Of a DNA stretch of 8,663 nucleotides, positions 5,757 to 8,663 are shown one piece after another (position 1 is the first letter of the stretch; each line of letters begins with the position of its first letter). This DNA is from Chloroflexota bacterium. GTDB taxonomy: Bacteria; Chloroflexota; Dehalococcoidia; SAR202; GCA-002694895. The position numbers were made by a program, and so were the translations under genes. The notes beneath the pieces are model-generated. The model saw only the letters and a list, made by a program, of their open reading frames with translations, was not told the DNA's origin and searched no databases. The stretch is from the NCBI GenBank assembly GCA_002715665.1, contig PAZO01000003.1, forward strand, positions 1-8,663, given 5' to 3'.

Positions 5757-6614
5757 ATGATTAATTTGAAAATTTTATGCTCGGGAACTCCTACTCCTTC
5801 TGAAATACGATGGGGTTCAGCGTATGCATTACAAATGGGCAATGAATGGTTTATGTTTGATTGCGGCCCAGCCGCAACCTATAAATTAACAAAAGCAGGG
5901 ATCAGCCCATTAGATGTTACCAATCTTTTTTTTACTCATCATCATTCAGATCACGATGCTGATTATGCATGCTTTCTTTTGATGAGATTTGATCAATCTA
6001 TTGGTAAAGAAAAGATATTAAATGTTTACGGCCCTCCCCCAACAGAGCAATTGACTAAAAGATTGGTTGGAGAAGAAATCGGTGCTTATTGGCATGATTA
6101 CATAGCAAGAACTAACCATCCTTTAAGTTTATGGGCTTATCAAGATAGAGGAGGCGAGTTACCAAGAGAGATTCCTCATATTAATTCTAATGATATCGAA
6201 CCAGGATTTGTCCTTAATGGAGAAAACTGGAAAATATCTTGTAAAAGAGTTGAACATGTACAACCTTATTTAGATTCATTAGCCTACAGAGTAGACATGA
6301 CAAATCAGAGTATAGTTTTTTCAGGCGACACTAGACCTTGCGAAGCTTTGGTAAACATATCTGCAAATGCAGACGCTCTAGTTATGGAATGTGCAAGGCT
6401 TGATAGAGAAATGAAAGGGAATGCAACGGCACAATCTGAAAGTAGCGCATTAGATGCTGGTAAAGTTGCTAAAGAAGCAAACGTTAAGAATTTGATTTTA
6501 ACTCATCAAGTTCATTACTTAGATGAATATAAGGATGAAGTTATTAACGAAGTTAAGTTAAATTTTAAAGGTAATATAATTTGGGCAGATGAATTGATGA
6601 CAATTAAGATTTGA
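5757..6614 (+). CDS. MBL-fold metallohydrolase (RNase Z / AtsA-like group)
   Basis: This 285-residue metallo-beta-lactamase-fold enzyme carries the zinc-binding H61-x-H63-x-D65-H66 motif (THHHSDHDAD), the later ligands H167 and D191 (FSGDTRP), and H250 in LILTHQVHY. The N-terminal LCSGTPTPSEIRWGSAYAL and the FDCGPAATYKL segment resemble the arylsulfatase AtsA/RNase Z-like branch. The long tRNA-binding exosite arm of RNase Z is not evident, and the context gives no tRNA link. It is therefore best called a small-molecule ester, phosphodiester or lactone hydrolase of unknown substrate. It is cytoplasmic, with no signal sequence. A GGAG ribosome site lies 8 bases upstream of the ATG. It follows the class A-like gene by 13 bp, so the two products may act in one pathway. 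The stop (TGA) is 2 bp from the convergent transporter stop. Confidence 0.9.
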   Translation: MINLKILCSGTPTPSEIRWGSAYALQMGNEWFMFDCGPAATYKLTKAGISPLDVTNLFFTHHHSDHDADYACFLLMRFDQSIGKEKILNVYGPPPTEQLTKRLVGEEIGAYWHDYIARTNHPLSLWAYQDRGGELPREIPHINSNDIEPGFVLNGENWKISCKRVEHVQPYLDSLAYRVDMTNQSIVFSGDTRPCEALVNISANADALVMECARLDREMKGNATAQSESSALDAGKVAKEANVKNLILTHQVHYLDEYKDEVINEVKLNFKGNIIWADELMTIKI

Positions 6615-6616
6615 TT

Positions 6617-7507
6617 TTACTGTCTTTCAGATAACCAAATTCCAAATAAAACTAAAACTAAGCTTATTCCATGAAATATTTCAAAACTTTGATTTAGTAG
6701 TATAACAGCAAGTACAGAACTGAAGATAGGAACTATGTTTGTATAAATCCCGGCTTTTCCTGGCCCAGCTATATCTACTGCCCTGAGGTAGAAAATTTGA
6801 GCAAGTGACGAAGGGAAAATCGCTACCAACATAGTTATAATCAATCCATTGATAGATGGATAATTTATGCCATTAAGTAAATAATCTATTATAAACAAGG
6901 GTAAAGCTAAGAAATTTGCAATAACAGACATTAGAGTAAAGAATGCTATTCCAGGAATTTGTAACCTTGTTTTCAAGGATAGAGTGTAATAAGAGTACAT
7001 CAAACAAGCAACTAGCATTATTAAATCACCTCTGTTTAATTGCAAAGTCATAAGTAATTCTATGTCACCATTAGTTGTAATTATCGTCACTCCTATAATG
7101 GAGATGATTACACCTAATCCTTGAAGAGCAGTTATTGATGTTTTATAAAAAAAATACGCACCTAATAGAACGTATACAGGAACTGAAGATTGAATAATTC
7201 CCAAATTTATAGCATTAGTATATTGTGATGCAGTATAAAACAGTACGTTGAATCCAGTAAATCCCATCAATGCCATGAAAATAATTTTATTAATTTCGGG
7301 TTTAATTATTTGCCAATTAGTTTTTACATCCTTTCCAAATAAAAACCACATTACTGAGCTGACTAGTATCCATCTCAAAGGCACGATTTGAAGAGGAGAT
7401 ATTTCACCAACAGCAAGCTGTCCAAAAATAGTATTAAATGCCCAAAATAATGTTGTGAATATTAACAGTGCAGAAGGAGTATTGTAAAATTTATTTAAAA
7501 TACTCAT
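6617..7507 (-). CDS. EamA-family drug/metabolite transporter (DMT superfamily)
   Basis: This is a 296-residue inner-membrane protein with about ten hydrophobic helices in two repeated EamA halves (about 13-145 and 158-293). Approximate helices are 13-31, 39-57, 73-92, 98-120, 126-145, 158-178, 184-209, 219-240, 247-271 and 277-293. Typical signatures are the first-helix LFWAFN, PLRW at 43-46, the N99-A-I-N-L-G...P110 segment in half one, and the A248-G-P-G-K-A-G-I...P260 segment in half two. These proteins export or exchange amino acids, nucleosides or other metabolites, and the substrate is not predictable. The ATG (7505-7507) overlaps the preceding gene's TGA as ATGA and has no Shine-Dalgarno of its own. 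Translation therefore probably depends on coupling to the upstream reading frame. Confidence 0.93.
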   Translation of the reverse strand: MSILNKFYNTPSALLIFTTLFWAFNTIFGQLAVGEISPLQIVPLRWILVSSVMWFLFGKDVKTNWQIIKPEINKIIFMALMGFTGFNVLFYTASQYTNAINLGIIQSSVPVYVLLGAYFFYKTSITALQGLGVIISIIGVTIITTNGDIELLMTLQLNRGDLIMLVACLMYSYYTLSLKTRLQIPGIAFFTLMSVIANFLALPLFIIDYLLNGINYPSINGLIITMLVAIFPSSLAQIFYLRAVDIAGPGKAGIYTNIVPIFSSVLAVILLNQSFEIFHGISLVLVLFGIWLSERQ

Positions 7508-7818
7508 GTTTGATTTATTATTAAACTACTAAATAATAAATCAAACAATTCAGAATTTAATTCCCATTCTTGTTTTGGGCTATTTATTGAAAAAATTATT
7601 ATATTGCTATTATTGTGCGTCATGATAACTGTTTTTTGCATATTACCTTCATTATCTTCTGCTTCTATAATATAGCCATTGTATTCACTTAATACTGATT
7701 TTGATAGCAACTTAAGATTAGAAGATTTAATAAAATATGATGTGAAATCAACTATTCTAGTTGCAAGGGTTTCAGATATGTTAAATACAAACTGAGAATT
7801 TGTACCTTTCATCATCAC
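7504..7818 (-). CDS. Downstream fragment of a split lipoprotein: PsbP/DcrB-like domain
   Basis: Read alone, this is a 104-codon frame starting at GTG (7816-7818), with ATG codons right after. No known family is certain. The C-terminal run NNSNIIIFSINSP..EWELNSELFDLLFSSL looks like the end of a PsbP/DcrB-like domain, which is typically followed by a final 'i..SF' helix or strand. The frame is open further upstream as far as the TAG at 7873-7875, and those 18 extra codons include Y-x-F-x-Y-x-x-x-W, the usual opening of such domains. The GTG start would therefore give a truncated domain, and it has no good ribosome site. It is better treated as the 3' part of the interrupted gene at 7504-8181. 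Confidence 0.55.
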   Translation of the reverse strand: MMMKGTNSQFVFNISETLATRIVDFTSYFIKSSNLKLLSKSVLSEYNGYIIEAEDNEGNMQKTVIMTHNNSNIIIFSINSPKQEWELNSELFDLLFSSLIINQT

Positions 7819-7872
7819 TGACTTTTCAGATTTACTAATTACTGTCCATTTGTTTGAATATCTGAATTTATA

Positions 7873-8181
7873 CTATCCAATTTCAATTGAAGAATCCATA
7901 ATTCTTGCTTCATTTTGAAATTTTTGGGATTTTTCATTAGTCAGTCGTTTGTCGTTTTGTATTTTTTGTTCTGTATCTTTAATTGCTTTGTTTAATGCAA
8001 TTGATTCCGCCTCTTCTAATTCCTTGGATTTGATTTGGTAGGGGCTAAGTGTGATTTGGATATTTGTATTAGTACTAGTTTCGTAATTATTTATAGAATC
8101 TGTTTGATTCTCATTTGTATTATTATTACTACATCCTATTAAACATAAAAATATAGTTAATATAAGAAATAAATTTTTCAT
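7873..8181 (-). CDS. Small lipoprotein (N-terminal part of the split gene)
   Basis: This is a 102-residue product beginning with KN, a hydrophobic core at 4-15 and lipobox L14-I-G-C17, so it should be lipidated and envelope-anchored. Residues 18-45 form an Asn/Thr/Ser-rich linker, and 47-95 a highly charged, probably helical segment. No enzyme motif is visible. It ends at TAG (7873-7875) with ...SSIEIG, immediately before a coherent domain in the same frame. The short protein is probably a truncated form. If it is made and stable it would be a linker without its functional domain. A GGAT lies 14-17 bases upstream of the ATG, a weak ribosome site. Confidence 0.7.
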   Translation of the reverse strand: MKNLFLILTIFLCLIGCSNNNTNENQTDSINNYETSTNTNIQITLSPYQIKSKELEEAESIALNKAIKDTEQKIQNDKRLTNEKSQKFQNEARIMDSSIEIG

Positions 8182-8245
8182 ATTTTCATTCTATCCATAT
8201 TAATGTTAGTTGTGTATAGTTATATCCAATTAATTTTTTTTACTT
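8182..8245. promoter_or_regulatory. Divergent intergenic region between lipoprotein and oxidoreductase
   Basis: This 64-bp gap must carry the promoters of both flanking genes. TATAGT and TATATC (about 8216-8226) on the plus strand, and TATAAC/TATACA in the same stretch on the minus strand, are candidate -10 boxes. No convincing -35 or dyad was found. The plus-strand gene has a T-run and no Shine-Dalgarno before its ATG. Confidence 0.3.
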
Positions 8246-8663
8246 ATGAATGATTTTGATGTAATAATTATTGGTGCTGGAATAGCAGGAAATTCTGCAG
8301 CTTTTCATTTGTCTGAAAAATCAGATTTAAGAATTATGATTATTGAAAAAAATGACATTTCCTCAGGTGCTTCGGGATTAAATGCTGGTCATATTTCTTC
8401 TACTGGTTTAGGTGATGACCCAAATTTACAAGCATATTTAACTCATGGCAGTTTGGAAATATTCAAATCATTTCAAATTGACAGAGGATATGATATTGAA
8501 TTCAGGCAATCTGGATCAATTGCAGCAATACAGACTGAAGAACAATATGATTATGCTTTGAAAAACGTTTTGGAATTACGATCAAAAGCGAAATATGCCG
8601 AAATAATCTCAACTAAAGAAGCAAAATCTATCGAACCTGAAATTACTGACAACATGCATGGTT
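8246..8663 (+). CDS. FAD-dependent oxidoreductase, DAO family (3' end beyond window)
   Basis: The first 139 residues are visible and the frame is open to the window end. The N-terminus is a textbook FAD-binding Rossmann fold: MNDFDVIIIGAGIAG gives G10-A-G12-I-A-G15, followed by a helix and the acidic end of strand two in IMIIEK. S-S-G-A-S-G-L-N-A-G-H (about residues 43-53) matches the second conserved segment of glycine/D-amino-acid oxidase-like enzymes (DAO, PF01266). Such enzymes oxidise amines, N-methyl amino acids or D-amino acids with FAD in the cytoplasm. The substrate-binding C-terminal half is outside the window, so the substrate is unknown. The ATG at 8246 has no Shine-Dalgarno; the codons after it fit the family N-terminus exactly, which supports this start. 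Confidence 0.88.
   Translation, partial: MNDFDVIIIGAGIAGNSAAFHLSEKSDLRIMIIEKNDISSGASGLNAGHISSTGLGDDPNLQAYLTHGSLEIFKSFQIDRGYDIEFRQSGSIAAIQTEEQYDYALKNVLELRSKAKYAEIISTKEAKSIEPEITDNMHG

Larger units (their letters stand above)
7504..8181 (-). pseudogene. Lipoprotein gene interrupted by one in-frame TAG
   Basis: From the ATG at 8179-8181 to the TGA at 7504-7506 there is a single reading frame of 226 codons, broken only by TAG at 7873-7875 (codon 103). Before it lie a lipoprotein signal peptide, an Asn/Thr-rich linker and a charged helix. After it the frame continues YKFRYSNKWTVISKSEKS and on through an alpha/beta domain ending ...LFDLLFSSLIINQT. The YxFxY...W opening resembles PsbP, DcrB or Mog1-type domains, with the stop one codon before it. 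No insertion or deletion is needed to join the parts. Explanations are a recent nonsense mutation, amber readthrough or a base-call error. TAG is the only stop of its kind in the window: the other nine gene ends use TAA or TGA. Confidence 0.7.

Noticed and set aside
7873..7875. TAG as a reassigned sense codon in this organism
   Set aside because: Only ten gene ends are visible, and absence of TAG at nine of them is not enough at this A/T content. It is kept as a checkable possibility rather than a claim.

Overview
This is an AT-rich (about 30% G+C by eye), densely packed bacterial chromosomal segment. It holds one tRNA gene and eleven to twelve protein genes in short, alternating-strand transcription units. 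Many gaps are only 1-60 bp. No transposase, integrase, phage gene, CRISPR array or rRNA is visible. The two lipoprotein signal peptides, the mix of clear Shine-Dalgarno sites with starts that lack one, and the low G+C fit a streamlined free-living (for example marine) bacterium. The set of small catabolic or redox enzymes would suit several such lineages, including SAR202-type Chloroflexota and AT-rich proteobacteria. The window alone does not decide the taxon.

Left part (1-1000): a cupin gene cut by the window edge, a tRNA-Leu(CAA) just upstream of it, and an NAD(P)H-dependent FMN reductase all lie on the minus strand. Middle (1049-4803): a cytoplasmic class C-type serine hydrolase on the plus strand runs tail-to-tail into a large minus-strand lipoprotein with a coiled coil, a TolA-like Ala/Glu/Lys stretch and Sel1 repeats. 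From a shared 59-bp promoter region a D-2-hydroxyacid dehydrogenase then reads rightward. It converges on a small DUF2798-type membrane protein.

Right part (4868-8663): a two-gene operon encodes a class A beta-lactamase-like protein, which lacks the family's general-base Glu, and a metallo-beta-lactamase-fold hydrolase. It converges on a minus-strand unit made of a lipoprotein gene and an EamA drug/metabolite transporter. The last gene, cut by the window end, is an FAD-dependent oxidoreductase of the DAO family.

The strongest observation is at 7504-8181. What looks like two small genes of about 100 codons is one continuous reading frame broken by a single in-frame TAG (7873-7875). The 18 codons after the TAG still encode a coherent YxFxY...W motif typical of the start of a PsbP/DcrB-like domain. 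The gene is therefore either freshly inactivated, read through, or contains a sequence error. It overlaps the EamA start by ATGA, so the stop may also affect transporter translation. No convincing new multi-gene defence or mobile system was found.
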